A DNA stretch of 64,000 nt from Rhytidiadelphus loreus. Taxonomy: Eukaryota > Streptophyta > Bryopsida > Hypnales > Hylocomiaceae. Of this stretch, positions 23,772 through 35,849 are shown piece by piece (position 1 is the first letter of the stretch; every line of letters starts with the position of its first letter). A model generated the notes under the pieces. The model searched no databases and had not been told where the DNA came from. It saw only the letters and a list, made by a program, of their open reading frames with translations. The stretch is taken from positions 7,256,501-7,320,500 of the forward strand of contig OX344763.1 in assembly GCA_947034895.1 (NCBI GenBank). The letters run 5' to 3'. Position numbers and translations under genes: made by a program.

Positions 23772-26700
23772 TCAGATCACCGCTCTCTGCTTATTCTGTT
23801 CAGCAAGCTCATCAACAGTCCAAGCTATTCCTCCTCTACATTTTTTCCCAGGAAATTTGTTGTTATCAGAGTTTTCCTGATTTAAGTCTTTGGCCTCTCT
23901 TTTCTCATTATCTGCAGCTAAAAGTTTAGAGGAATTAAGGTTCATATAATTCATGTTTTGGGCCAGCTTCAAGTCTTGAGAATTGCTTCGACTGAGGCTA
24001 CCTGCAAGCACAACCCAGGGCGGCCATTCCAATCAGAAGGCATACATAACACTTCCATTCTACTCTTGTGCAAAAGGGACCCCACTGCAAAATGTTACAA
24101 AGCAAAGTACCAGCTAAAGCGGACAGGAACCATTGCGAGAAATGGAGAACCGGAGTCCTCACCGGCGTTTCTTAAAGTTCCTATATTGCCAGCAATCCAA
24201 TCTCTAGTGCCCCTTCCCTCTAAAAAACAACCGACACAGTACTACCATCTCCCTTCCAACATTACCACTTTAAGAAACATTGACCCTCACTGAAAGTGAT
24301 CAATTTTTGACCGCCGCTGCAACCACTTGACCTGCAGAAGGGACTAATTAATGTTTGAGGAGTGCTCTGTTCCCTGCTTTACCTTTAGCGAGACCAGGTC
24401 TTTTGCTTATCATTTCCATTTCTGCCACTGATTGCTCCGTTCGCAGCTCGCCACGCTGCGTGTCCTCAGAGGCCACAAGCTTGGAAGTCCTTTCCTTATC
24501 ATTGAATTTGAGGATCTCTTGCTTCATGTATTGCTCGTTTACTGTGGAGAAAGCAATAAGAAAGGAGATGTGCAACAGTGCAAGAAAGTTTCAGCGTTAG
24601 TAGTCCGTATTTTTCCCGTAGGCCCGAGGGGCTGCTGTAGGTCTCAGGCGCTACATTGCAAGTATTATCTGCGACGTATGGTAGAGGATACTATGAAACC
24701 GTTAAGGCCTGATCTCGTCCCTCACGCTGACGCCTATTACCAACAGCAATTCATCTATTCATACACTCGGTTGAGCATATTATCAAGTAAAGTAAGCATG
24801 ATTTGGCTAAATGTCTATGTCTATGTCTATGGCCACTTCTCTTTGAATAGAAAAATGTGTACTTCACCAGTCTACAACCTCCCACTTTGAAATTGCATAA
24901 GAAAATTTATGCAGTGATATAAATTGATCTCAACGGGATTGGCTCTTGTTCCCAAAGTGATCTCTCCACAACTCTATAGTGATCTCCCAAAAAACATCCC
25001 TACATATTTTAAATGCTGAAGTGACGCAAATTGGTATCCTCTACCTTACCCTTCGGCAATTGGACGTCTGTGGGTTGCTGAAGAAATGTAGCAGCCCAAC
25101 CGTGTAACGTAAAACGATCTCTTCCCGCACCTCCTTTGACTTGCCCATTTGAGGATCCCTTGTCTTTTTCTCCCATTTCATTGCTTTGGTAATTACTGTA
25201 TTCAGATACCATATTCTCGTGTGCTTGTTCATTTTCTCCCTCCGCATCAGCATATTCTTTCGATTCCCCCTCTACTTGCTCTTGCCAGGCAGTAGTAGTG
25301 GAAGTAGGAAAAAGTTCGTGGCTCTTCTCTGGGGACCAACCCGGCCTTATCTTACTAACCCGACTGGTGTTTTTTTGAAGCCCGTGGGTGCTATTTGGAG
25401 AACGGGATCCATGCAGGTGTCGAGAAAGATAAGTTGCCTCCTGCTTCCTTTCTGTTGATTGAGCATCTGTTTGGTTGAAAGTTCCACGACCCGATGACTC
25501 AGACATTTTTATAGAAACGTTGGACCAAGCGTTAGCTGGTATACGTCGAATTCGGTCGTCATCGGTCTGATATGAAGGTCGCTTAATCAAATGCTGTCTC
25601 GGGCTTGGCTCATCTGTTGGTGCTGGACTCGTACTATCTGTAAAAATTAGAACTCGATGAATTACGTGTTGACTAGCTGGTCACTGTCTATACTTTCTTC
25701 GTAGTCATCTAAACCTTATTAACGATTCAAAGCTATTGGCAGACCCAGAAATCTTGCATTTGTTTCTCAAAAAGAATTGGGCACCACCGTCTAGAAGAAT
25801 TTGGATTCAGCAATGATAAATAGCCTCTAAACATTTGTCGATCGTCGGTTTTATCCGACTACAGAAGATTCTATAAGAAGGGAATGCCAGAAAAAATTCA
25901 TAACCCCATTCTGGCATGCCAATCCCTAGGACCACAATGTACTGAATAGAGTAGTTTGGAGCTGCGTACCAGGGCGATGGTGCAGTCTCATTTCGTGATG
26001 AAACTGCGGTGTCTGTTGCACAGTGTGAGCTCCATTACAAATCAAGACTGAAATTACGTATGTAAATTCTACTTATGAAATTCTCGTTGTCCGAAACTAT
26101 TCCTACTGGCTTCTTTTACAGTTTATTATTGTTAAGTGACAAAGATTTAGTTCGTCTGCACTCCGCATAGATCTCGTAGACCATGTAATGTACATGTAGA
26201 AGCGTAACTAATCCACTTTTAAAAGCCAAATGAGAAACATTCATTCGAACAAGCTGAACCGGTCTCGCTAATAGAGATAAGATACCTTCTCATACTCTTC
26301 ATCGTCTGGTACTCGTGCTTTGCTGTGCCCTTGACAAAATTTGTCTCTCCTTCCTGCGCAAGCAATCAGTAATTACATTGTGAAAAAGCTAGAACCTGAC
26401 TATCGCAACAGATTTTAATTCCTTCATAAAAACCTGCAGTTGCAGCAAAATATGGGGCAAATTTTCAGGGAGCTTTTCTCATGAGAAGATTCAGAGGCTA
26501 TCGACTTTGTAACCATCTCATGCGCTAAGCATATTCATACAGCGATTAAGGGATTGCCAATGCTAATAGATGTGCACACATGTACGTATTCTTGACGAAG
26601 GTGGACGTGTAAACATACCAGATTACCAGGCTGAGGGTGCAATTAGTACCTTCAATAGCTTCATATCCACACTGGGATTGAGATTCTCTTACTGCCTCAG

Positions 26701-27318
26701 GAAAGACATCATCGTTCCTGCCACTGTTGTGAAAGGATAATGTCTGAACCTCTTCCTGTGGAGTTTGCACACAATATTATCACTTTCGTCGCAACTAGGG
26801 TCTACAACCGTCAGAAAGCAACAGACTTTTTTGAATCTATTTAATCAGAAATGTCCGATCAGTGTTGAATTACGTCGAATACCTGCAGACTGAGGAGCTG
26901 ATTGGTAACAGAGTTCTTGAAAGCATTGAAATCTTTGTAGAGAGCATCATAACAGTTGGTGACATACTGCTGCAATTCCTGTTTCCAAATTCAAACGGAA
27001 TCAGCATTGGACAGAATTGGACTAAGGCAGAAGATCTGCACCTTGGTGCTGCCAGTAAGCTAGGCTCTGATTCTTATTTACAATGAACGTCTCTCTGCAT
27101 CAACTCCATCCCAAATCATCATTGTCAAGAGACGTTTCCTTCAGATCCACCTGTATTTCCGGCACAGGAATTGCGCACGACTTTGGGCCTTCCGCCACGC
27201 AATCCATGTCGAAGAATTTGTTATCATAGTGCTTAAAAACAGTCTCATTTTTGTCCTCGCACTCATCAGCTTGTTGCGCTACTACTTTCGGTCGATTCTT
27301 AGCCCTCGACTGCCACAT
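23772..27318 (-). CDS. Unrecognised 8-exon gene, predicted hydrophilic protein (about 485 aa)
   Basis: Exons with GT-AG borders and closing phases: 27318-27151, 26978-26883, 26755-26650, 26353-26286, 26012-25970, 25637-25050, 24541-24383, 24001-23772 (stop). I do not recognise the family. Residues about 57-88 (ELQQYVTNCYDALYKDFNAF...) look like a helical, possibly coiled-coil segment. A short acidic motif (RVPDDEEYEK) follows. The large exon 6 is Ser/Gln/Glu-rich and disordered-looking, with the basic DDRIRRIPANAW near its start. The last exons are charged (KQEILKFNDKERTSK) and end in AWTVDELAEQNKQRAVI. No signal peptide or membrane segment, so a nuclear or cytosolic role is a guess. The start is uncertain: a possible upstream exon (27979-27933) can splice in phase to 27304. 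Gene reality rests on eight matching splice phases. Confidence 0.65.
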
Positions 27319-28297
27319 TTACACATCGGACGATTATGCATCAGGCCAAAGCTCACGAAGTTATTAGCATGAACGACACACAACTAGTCCCAATACATGT
27401 ACTGACCTTCATTGGGATTCATAAATGATAAGATCCAAAATCAATCTGCAGGGTGTCAAAACGTCAGCTGGTAATCGCCCATTCGCTCTTCTTCTCACCG
27501 TACTCTCCTAAGATTTTCCAACACAAACCCTCAAAACCCTGATTCTGGTGCATGCCAAGAATCATACCTGCTTACTAATGGTAAGTGCAACAACTAGCTT
27601 AAGTTCGACACGGTAAAGATGCTCTTACTGAACAGCATAACTTGATATGATCAAATAAGAATTCGTGAGAAGCAGTTCCCATCAAATGACGAAGTACAGA
27701 TTCTTATGCGCAAGATTTCGACCTGCCGGGACTAATCGCAATCCTCGAATCTACCCCGACCTTCCTGGACTGTTGTTACTAGCACAGACCCAAAACAAAC
27801 TGGATATAAATCAGTTCAACCGCTTATCGAACGATCAGCTTGCCCGCTAATATATTAAAAAAAACAGTATTCAAGTGGCCAAAGCATTAAATTTGACCAC
27901 GACGTGTAACCTCGGAGGTTGGTGACACTCACCTAGGACGAATTACATGCAACGGTGCACATTCCTCGATGTACAACACCTGCCACAATTTCAAAACAGG
28001 AAACAAAAGCCAAAATCTGATGCAAAAAAATCACGCGCCTGTGGAAAATAAGAAAGTCCGAAGCAGTAGTCTGAGATAATTGAATGTTTGATTTATAATT
28101 ACTGTTACATAAGCCGGACCCCCGCTAAATCGTTACCTTCACGTTTCTGTGAGGTCGAAACTAAACCCAGCTTCAAAATTATATCTACTGTATTGATAGG
28201 AGCTCATCCTCGGGCCAAAATGTGCTAAAACCTAAACTCGAGCCCAACTTAGATATGGGCATACCACGACTGCTACTTGCTACACCATAGAATCGTT
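27319..28297. other. Region between the unrecognised gene and RRP12, possible 5' exon
   Basis: On the minus strand, 27979-27933 is bounded by a good acceptor (TGTGGCAG) and donor (GTGAGT) and encodes VLYIEECAPLHVIRP. It may be an upstream exon of the gene at 23772-27318. A second candidate, 27446-27407, would end in a stop just before its donor. The rest shows nothing. Confidence 0.4.
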
Positions 28298-31200
28298 CTA
28301 CTTGTGAGCCTTTTGCTGTCTTTTAGCTTTTGACGGTAATGTGGTCAATGCTTCCTTAGAACTCATGCCCTGCATCTTCTTGGCCGACTTCATGACACTG
28401 CCCATGCCCTGCCTTGCAGCGTTCCTCTTTGCCTCTCGTCTATTCAAAATTTTAGGATCCAGAGGCCAGTATGCATATGGATCTAGCTTCCCGTCCTTCT
28501 TGACATCACCCACTGCTTTGCTCTTTTTGCTAGCATACTCATCCCCAGTGTAGGCCCAGCTCTTGCTCTCATTGTTTGTTTTCCTTGCCTTTCCAGCCCT
28601 GCTCCCTGCTCTGCTCCTAGACACGTCATCACCACGTTTGGAGCTTCGACCAGCTTGACTTTTAGCAGCTTCAGGATGATCTTCTTCCCACTGCTTCTTC
28701 CTCTTCAACTTCTCCCGAATCTTATCACCGCTCTCATCTACGATCATTTTGCCATCACCCGTATATTCCAGCTCGTCATCACTATCATTCTTCTTCTGCT
28801 GAGACTTCGGTCCTCGCAAAACTTCACGGGTCTTGCGGGTGTCCAGCAAGTCCAGAGGCTCTCCGGCTCCTTCAACGTCCTTCAAGTCTTCTGGAAGCCT
28901 CTTGTTAGACTTCCGTATTTTCCTTGATTTTGTTGTTCCTTCGGATTTATTGAAATAACTCGTTTTGGCCATGGTTGAAGCCTTCGTACTGCCGTCCATA
29001 TCACCATATTCGTCATCATCGTCATCGTCAGAAAACATATCTGTATGATTCCACTTGCTTTTCCTCGCAGTGCTAGCACGAGATTGCACAGACTTGGTCT
29101 CGGCTTCTTCTCCTCCAGCGGTAGATTTCTTCTTCTTTTCAGAATGTTCGTTCGTTTTGCGAATATTGGTAAGCAGCTTCATATGTTCCTGTGGCATAAC
29201 CTTTGCAACAGAATCCATACCACACCTTCGAACAAGCCTCTCAATAATAGCTCGCACCTTAGCTTTGAAGTGATTCTTGGAGTCATCTGACCACAGTATC
29301 AAGCCTTCCACTAGACCGCGTAAATGTCGGTCCAACTCTTCTGCTGGTAACCTAGCAATGACCACCTTCACCAAACCTAAAACAGATTTAATAATCTCCC
29401 GATTTTTGCTTCTCAATAAGAGCAAAGCAGATGGCAGGAGATCCGGCACGGTATGACAAAGCTCAGACGAGAACTCATACAGCAGTCTCGCTAGACCTAC
29501 AACAGCAGCGCTAACCATGTGCGGCGTTGAACCAGCTAGACAACCAACGATCATTGTGAAGAACTGCATCAAACGCTCCTGAGAACCACCGGTCTCCTCA
29601 TCCTGCATACCGTGACCTATCTCTATGAGTAAATCGTACGCAGCATTGCGAGTTTTCTTGTTCGACTCTTTTGTGGCCAAAACGATTTCGCTAATTAAAG
29701 TGGCAATGGCTTCATCCTTTCGTTCATACCCTCCCTTCATTAGGTGAAGAATGAGGAAATGGAGACATCTGAGACGATGTCTTCTTGCAGAAGAATGCAC
29801 ATTGGACAAGGATGTCAGCAACGTCTCCAGCAACTCCTCTACCTTTCCAGCTACAAAATCCATATTGGCCTGGCAGATGCTGGCAAGCACCTTGTACGCT
29901 TTCTTCTGTACTGCAGCATCAATATCCTGCAACGCAGGCCTTGCTGTGGAAAACAGCATCCCTAAGGCTTCGTCATCTAATCCATTTACCAAGGACAAGG
30001 CCAAATCCATAAAGACACACCTTCGTGCTGTAGGACTCTCTTCAGGCTTCGGAGCATCCACTTGCATAGCACCTGGCTCGGACTCTGGAACTGGAGTACT
30101 AGCCTCAACCGTAGCTTGAAGGAGCTTCTTCATGATTGCCACAAAGAAACTCTTGACCGTCTGCTTGTCAGAAATGGATGCGATTGCTGCAATTGTAATC
30201 TGCAGATCCCCACGCTTCTCCGAAGGAGCTGCAACGAAAAGATTGAACAACAAAGGCAAAAAGTTGCGCGAGAAACCAGAGATGGCTTTCAAGTTAGCAG
30301 CAGCAACTTCTGGCGTGTACAGAGACCTTGCTCGTCGTTCAGCAGCGTTCAACTCCTCTGAATTCTCCTCCTCAGTTATTTTTCCAGCAACCTTGTCATC
30401 CATCTTGTCTCCTCGAGCCGTCCTATTCTGAGCCACCAAGGTCTTCAAGCTCGAACATACGAGACCTCTCAACTCTGGCTCTTTCGTAAGCACATCTCCC
30501 AGTGTTTTCGCAATTAGTTTGAAGCTCTGGGCAGTGTCAGATGGATAGTTGCAGACTGAAGGTAGAAGAGCCCAGATGGACTGAACACATGACTCCGCAT
30601 TTTTGGATGCCACTGGCTTGCCAGCTGCTGCACACTTACGAGCTCGCTCACGTAGTCGAGTGGCCAGCGGAACAAGAGTCTCTTGGTAGAACTGAAGGCG
30701 TGCCCCAACTACGTGCTGCTTCAGTATAGGAAGAAGCCATACCCTAGAATCTGTGAGATTAGGACCATCCATCTCGAGCGGAAGTATCGTCAAAATTTTA
30801 TCTGGACCCATAGCAGCCACTGCCGACCCTAGTGTACTGTGGAGCTGCTTGCGGCAAGCCATATCATCGTCAGGTAAATTCTGAAGATCACCAAGTGTAT
30901 TCACTGTGCTTGACATCAACACAGCTGATGATTCTCCTAATTTATCAAATAGAGCAGCCACAACATGCAGGGACATATCCCATGAAGTGCTGTACTGATA
31001 CCCCAACGAGCTCTCAACAGTCACGCATATTCGCTCTATAGGAGTCAAAGCGCCCTTCCGTTTCTGTTCTTCACCGTGCAATCGTCGTTGAGTAACCCCT
31101 TGTTGAATCATGGCATCGTCAATGCAACCCTCAATCAGATGACGCATACTCTCTGCTGCAGCAAATACTACCTCTTCTTGCTCTGACGCCAATAGCCCAG

Positions 31201-32188
31201 TCAAGGAATGGAACACACCCGGCAACTTCGTGACACCTAAGCTTCTGTCGGACCTCCAGAGCTTCTGAAACCCATGCTGTAAAATCCGAGTAACCACTGT
31301 AACCTCATCTACTGAACTACGCTTTTCCCCGCTGACTAAAATCGACCCTAAACGACCTAAAATCTCCCCTAACGCCGCAGACGGAATTTCAGCACTAGAA
31401 TACATACAAAGAGCTTGCAACGTATCCAAAACACTCCGAGTCACCATAGGTTGCTGAAGCTCATGGAGTTGAGCTAAATGCGGTAAAATGCGACCAATCG
31501 TTTTCACTGATAAGACAGGCAGCAATTGCTTCAAAGCCCCAAGCATGTGCAAAACATCAACGGCGCCAGTGGAAGAATTGGCCTGATTCTTCACAGAGTT
31601 CAGCGACTGCTCGAAGAGATTGAACACGACTTCACTTGCAGTTCCTAGGGCATGAGTACCTCGAAGGCTAGAAAGAACCTCCGTCATACACAATTGCGCC
31701 CTCTTGCGAACCTTCGGACGTTGATCGAGAGAAAACCTCAGAAGGCAATTGAAAGCGGGCGCAAGAGTAAGCCAGTTCGACGTATCAGCGCCACGAATCA
31801 CAATCTCCAAACAAGACAACGTCGCCTTCAAAGTGTTAGCACTCTCGGAGTCCGCTCCAATCAGGCCTACCAAAAGCTTCAGAGTCGCATCGCCCTTTGA
31901 CCTAATAACCGAGGCAGGGGTTTTACGCAGCACCATAGCCAGAAAAGTACACAAGGCAGTAGTGACGGCCTCGTTGCGGGCGGTGCCACTAGCCGCCTGG
32001 CGATCCAAACAACTCATGGTCGCGGCGAAATACGCAGTCGGAGTCGGGTCCAACGACTGCTCCCGCAAAACCTCTGCCATCGCCTGCACCACCGCACACA
32101 AATGCTTGTGCTCGGGCGCTTGCGAGTTTCCGAATCGCGCCATGAGAACCGCGCACATGTCATCGTCTTCCCCCATAGCTAAGTCCAT
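28298..32188 (-). CDS. RRP12: RRP12-like ribosome biogenesis protein (NUC173 family)
   Basis: One uninterrupted 1296-aa ORF from the ATG at 32188. The long N-terminal part is alpha-helical, HEAT-repeat-like. The central NUC173-type region includes DLALSLVNGLDDEAL and RRHRLRCLHFLILHLMKGGY, followed by KESNKKTRNAAYDLLIEIG, MVSAAVVGLARLLYEFSSEL and LLLLRSKNREIIKSVLGLVK. The C-terminal 300 residues are charged and disordered with several nuclear-localisation-like basic clusters (KSRKIRKSNKR) and an acidic run (SDDDDDDEYGD). RRP12 is a karyopherin-like factor needed for pre-rRNA processing and export of ribosomal subunits. Length matches the family. It is the only intronless large gene here. Many antisense ORFs across it are shadows. 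Confidence 0.92.
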   Translation of the reverse strand: MDLAMGEDDDMCAVLMARFGNSQAPEHKHLCAVVQAMAEVLREQSLDPTPTAYFAATMSCLDRQAASGTARNEAVTTALCTFLAMVLRKTPASVIRSKGDATLKLLVGLIGADSESANTLKATLSCLEIVIRGADTSNWLTLAPAFNCLLRFSLDQRPKVRKRAQLCMTEVLSSLRGTHALGTASEVVFNLFEQSLNSVKNQANSSTGAVDVLHMLGALKQLLPVLSVKTIGRILPHLAQLHELQQPMVTRSVLDTLQALCMYSSAEIPSAALGEILGRLGSILVSGEKRSSVDEVTVVTRILQHGFQKLWRSDRSLGVTKLPGVFHSLTGLLASEQEEVVFAAAESMRHLIEGCIDDAMIQQGVTQRRLHGEEQKRKGALTPIERICVTVESSLGYQYSTSWDMSLHVVAALFDKLGESSAVLMSSTVNTLGDLQNLPDDDMACRKQLHSTLGSAVAAMGPDKILTILPLEMDGPNLTDSRVWLLPILKQHVVGARLQFYQETLVPLATRLRERARKCAAAGKPVASKNAESCVQSIWALLPSVCNYPSDTAQSFKLIAKTLGDVLTKEPELRGLVCSSLKTLVAQNRTARGDKMDDKVAGKITEEENSEELNAAERRARSLYTPEVAAANLKAISGFSRNFLPLLFNLFVAAPSEKRGDLQITIAAIASISDKQTVKSFFVAIMKKLLQATVEASTPVPESEPGAMQVDAPKPEESPTARRCVFMDLALSLVNGLDDEALGMLFSTARPALQDIDAAVQKKAYKVLASICQANMDFVAGKVEELLETLLTSLSNVHSSARRHRLRCLHFLILHLMKGGYERKDEAIATLISEIVLATKESNKKTRNAAYDLLIEIGHGMQDEETGGSQERLMQFFTMIVGCLAGSTPHMVSAAVVGLARLLYEFSSELCHTVPDLLPSALLLLRSKNREIIKSVLGLVKVVIARLPAEELDRHLRGLVEGLILWSDDSKNHFKAKVRAIIERLVRRCGMDSVAKVMPQEHMKLLTNIRKTNEHSEKKKKSTAGGEEAETKSVQSRASTARKSKWNHTDMFSDDDDDDEYGDMDGSTKASTMAKTSYFNKSEGTTKSRKIRKSNKRLPEDLKDVEGAGEPLDLLDTRKTREVLRGPKSQQKKNDSDDELEYTGDGKMIVDESGDKIREKLKRKKQWEEDHPEAAKSQAGRSSKRGDDVSRSRAGSRAGKARKTNNESKSWAYTGDEYASKKSKAVGDVKKDGKLDPYAYWPLDPKILNRREAKRNAARQGMGSVMKSAKKMQGMSSKEALTTLPSKAKRQQKAHK

Positions 32189-33170
32189 TGCAAGAAACTC
32201 CGCCCTCCACCAAAGCGTGACCTAATGACGTCGCCCCAGAGCCAATTTCGCGCTAATCAAAATTGGCTGAAGAACTCTCCTTCTCATCTTTCTAAAATGC
32301 GGAAAAAAATCGAGGTCCTGCAAAACCCTCAGCCGCCAAGACGCCAACCGCTCCGCAAAACCCAGGGAGCCGTCTGTTGCTGTTTCCGCTTCGTTTGAAG
32401 GTCCATAACTTTTAGTAAACTTTTTCACTTTCTTCAGTGCAGTAGTGATTTTCTTACTTTTTCGCAGACCCGCCTCACCTGAAGAAAGAAGAAGAATTTG
32501 AAGAAACTCAGATTTTCTTTTAAACATACACTTTCAACTCAATTTTTCAACATAAAAAATATAAAATTAGAATCTATATTGTAAAATTTTTAAATTAAGA
32601 GGACTCGAAGTCTTATAATCTACTATATAAAAGAGGAAAAAAAACTAAGTATTTTTTTTCACTAAAAATACTAAAATCTTGCAATCTACATGGTCAAAAG
32701 TTCTTGAAATTCTTTTACACATTCTCATACTAGTTTAGGCAAGAGTGCCTTGACCTATATTGAATACCAACTTAGATACAATGTTATTCATTCATTCATT
32801 TGTTCTTGCTAAACTCTAATGGCATCTAGATAGCTCTTCAACTTGATAAAAGCTTTTTCTGTGATGCTAGGGCATTTTCAATTGTGGACATGCATATGGG
32901 CCCTTGTACATAAACAAAGTGGGCCAATTTGTAGGTTGTAGAGAGTTGTAGCCATGGAGTTGATTTTGTCAAAAAAACATCCCTTCAAGTGTGTGACATG
33001 AGAATTGATGGTAGAGATAAGAGAATTCATTTGATTCATTGGAAATGATCATTGATTCTCTTTGCTTTTACAAATGAGTGACATAAAGAACAATGAATGT
33101 AGGAAGTCTCCAACCTTGACTGTAGATTTGTCCACTACAAGAGAAAGGGTTTTTTTAAGTAAATTAGAAG
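32189..33170. other. RRP12 upstream region and AT-rich intergenic sequence
   Basis: 32189-32530 is probably RRP12 leader/promoter; a 101-aa minus-strand frame there has no recognisable content. The remainder is AT-rich with nothing identified. Confidence 0.4.
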
Positions 33171-33445
33171 AGATTTCGGGGTCCAGAAGGCCGTTTCAGG
33201 GCCGTTCCTGGCGCTGTTCCTTCGACAGTGAAAGAACGCCACTGTCATATTTCTTTTTTTTGAAAAAAAAAAAGAAAAAAATTTAAGTCTTTAAAATGAG
33301 AAACAAAGTTATTTTTTATTTTTTATTTTTTCTGAAAAAACTGACCTAGTAGTCTCTCGGCTAGGTTAGCACAGGCAGGGAACAACGGGATTCGGCGGTT
33401 TGTAAGGGGGTTTTGAGTTGGGAACTCGCAGCCCTCCCCGAGAGT
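33171..33445. mobile_element. CATTAGATG-family element, degraded copy 3
   Basis: TCCAGAAGGCCGTTTCAGGG at 33182 matches the left subterminal part of the copy at 3667, and TCGCAGCCCTCC near 33427 resembles the right part. An A/T low-complexity core lies between. Outer ends are diverged, so the boundaries are approximate. Confidence 0.5.
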
Positions 33446-33462
33446 CAAAACACATATAATAT

Positions 33463-33604
33463 GTATAATCCTAGTAGTATAGTCCTATAAGTAATGACCT
33501 TTAATGAGATTTTTAGTAAAATATTACCTAAAGCACTTGTATGTCTAACTAAGAATCTCTTAAAAGGTCATTAATTATACATTTATACTACTAAGACTAT
33601 ACTT
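33463..33604. mobile_element. Foldback repeat (about 142 bp)
   Basis: GTATAATCCTAGTAGTATAG...AATGACCTTTAATGAGAT is answered by the inverted AATCTCTTAAAAGGTCATTA...ATACTACTAAGACTATAC. Arms are about 50-60 bp with several mismatches. No coding capacity. MITE-like, adjacent to the degraded element on its left. Confidence 0.55.
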
Positions 33605-35849
33605 AAAATACCCCTTTTTCCTATAGTGGTCATAGCATTTTAGACTTGTTGAGAAGGATCATGGGTTCAAATTTTGTCTAGGTACTATTGGCTTATGGGA
33701 AGAATTTTGTGACTTTGCAATTATCTAGAGCTCATTGATGGCTTTATTGAGACCTAAATTAAATTTCCAACTCAACACATACCATTGGCATAGTTCTATG
33801 ACAATTCTATTGAAACACACTTACATTGCAATGGACTTTTTTCAAGTGTTTATATCTATTCTATGAAGAGCAAAGTGTTATGTTTTCATTCGCATTGTTC
33901 TTACTAAACTCTATCAACTTCCCTTTAGTTTTTCAATCAATGAAACCTTTGAAGGTTGATGAAACTATTTTGGTGCTAATGCATTGCACTAGGATTCTAG
34001 AGTGTGTACATATCTCTTCATACACCAAATTAATAGGCATCTCTGACCTTAGCTTAGTGGCTCTAGTTTTAGCACACCAATGAAGTAATCATAAGTTCAA
34101 ACTCAAGTTTTGGTGGGTACTTACTACCATAGTCCACCCAACTATAGTGGTAGGGGCAAATGACCTTATTGTCATTTGGAGACTTGAAAATTTCTTGAGG
34201 AAGAAGCATGTCTGTTCTTTACAGGGTCTACTACTTTCTAATGGAAGCATCAATATGGAATTCTTCATTTGGGTCTATTGATAAGGCTTAAATAGTTGAG
34301 TTATTTTCAACAAATATTTCATTCATGCCAATCTTTCTGGAGGTAATGGTAGACTTCTATGTATGTGGAGTCAAAATCGGAAAACAAATTTCAAAGTTTA
34401 CAAAAATGAAATCACTTTGACTAGGTGAACTTCAATGATGTTTATACTTCCATGTGACTAGAAAGAAACTGCATTTTAAAAGTAGTTTTGTATTATCATC
34501 AAATTTAAAGGTTCGCTTAAAAGAACCCAAAAGTTCAAGTCTAATGTTAAAATTAGTTTTTTAGAAATCAAAAACTTGCTCCCTCTCCTTTTCAAGTACC
34601 TCTCCCTATAATCTTGCTAGCAAACTATTTTGATTCCCCCATTGCAAATATTGTACATTTCTATATGGAGTTCTAGAAAAGTTTTGTCTCTTCTATAAAT
34701 TTTGGTCAATTTTAGCATATGGAAGTTTGTCCATAACCCTTAACAACATTCACTTGTCTAGAGGACACTCCAAAAAGGGAATACAAAATCTAAAAAGTGA
34801 ATACTATATGTGAAGGTCTGAGTCAGCACTCAAGTGCCGAAATTGAGTTTCCACATCAAAATTCTTAGGGGTTCACATCACCTCACATCATTCACAAGAT
34901 GACATGTAGCACTTTTTTTCAAAAATGACTCAATTTCTACAGAATCTGGCCTTCACACGGGTAAGGTAGGAGGTCCATAAACCGCTCATCTAAGAGCTGA
35001 AGCTGACTTTTGGGGAGGTAGAACTTCTTAAAATATTTTTTCAGTAAATTTTCTTTCAAAAACAAGAGAAATTGGCATCTAACCCAAGTTGTTTCATATT
35101 TTTTGAAGCTTTTTAGAATTAGTTATGAATTTCTGAAGTTGCAGAAAAGTGCATTTTTGTGGGCTCTAAAACTGACCACCTCCTCAAATGCACACCATTT
35201 ATACATTGGAAAGTCCAAAATGTACCTCTAGAGCTTGATCAGTTTTAGAACCCACTCCGTTTTAGGACCTCGTACCTTAGTGCTTTGAATTTGTAGCCTA
35301 AATGCAGTCCTTGACAAGCCATATTGAAATAGGATCAGTAGGTTGAAACATTCCCCCAAAATAAAAAAAACACTTTTCGTCAACAATTCTCTTAAAACCA
35401 AGCCTGACGGACTTAGCATGTCGTTTAAGGATTAACCTTCTTCTTCTTGGACCTCCAATGGACCGATTCTATGTTACCGTCCTTGGACGCTGGTCCCGAA
35501 CGACAGGCGTCGGTGTCGCCGCCGCGAAGAGACGCGAAAGCGGTGCCCAGCGGTGCCTGCCGGTCGGTTTTGGGGCGGCGATGCAGCAGAGACGCCCCCC
35601 AGACGGCAGGGGCGTGAGCTCCTCCCAAGAGAGATCATCGCCACTTCGCAGTGCCTTTAGCCATGGCCTCCTGATGCTCAGAATCTCACTCACGATACCG
35701 AAGACAGTCAAAAATTTCGTGCGAAAACTCGCACTCACGTAGCCATCGCTTGACTCCATGTAACTTAACTGACGGACGTACGGACGAGGGTGTGAGTGTT
35801 GACAGGAAGCCGTCACTCAAGCACATGCTCCCCACTCTTCCATTTCAGC
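33605..35849. other. Intergenic region upstream of the cis-prenyltransferase
   Basis: AT-rich to about 35440, then GC-rich as the prenyltransferase leader is approached. No gene-like ORF identified. Confidence 0.4.

Noticed and set aside
29751..32225. Several plus-strand ORFs (up to 158 codons) antisense to RRP12
   Set aside because: They lie opposite a long conserved coding frame and have no recognisable domain; typical shadow ORFs.
32222..32527. 101-codon minus-strand frame upstream of RRP12
   Set aside because: Basic, unrecognised, most likely RRP12 leader sequence.
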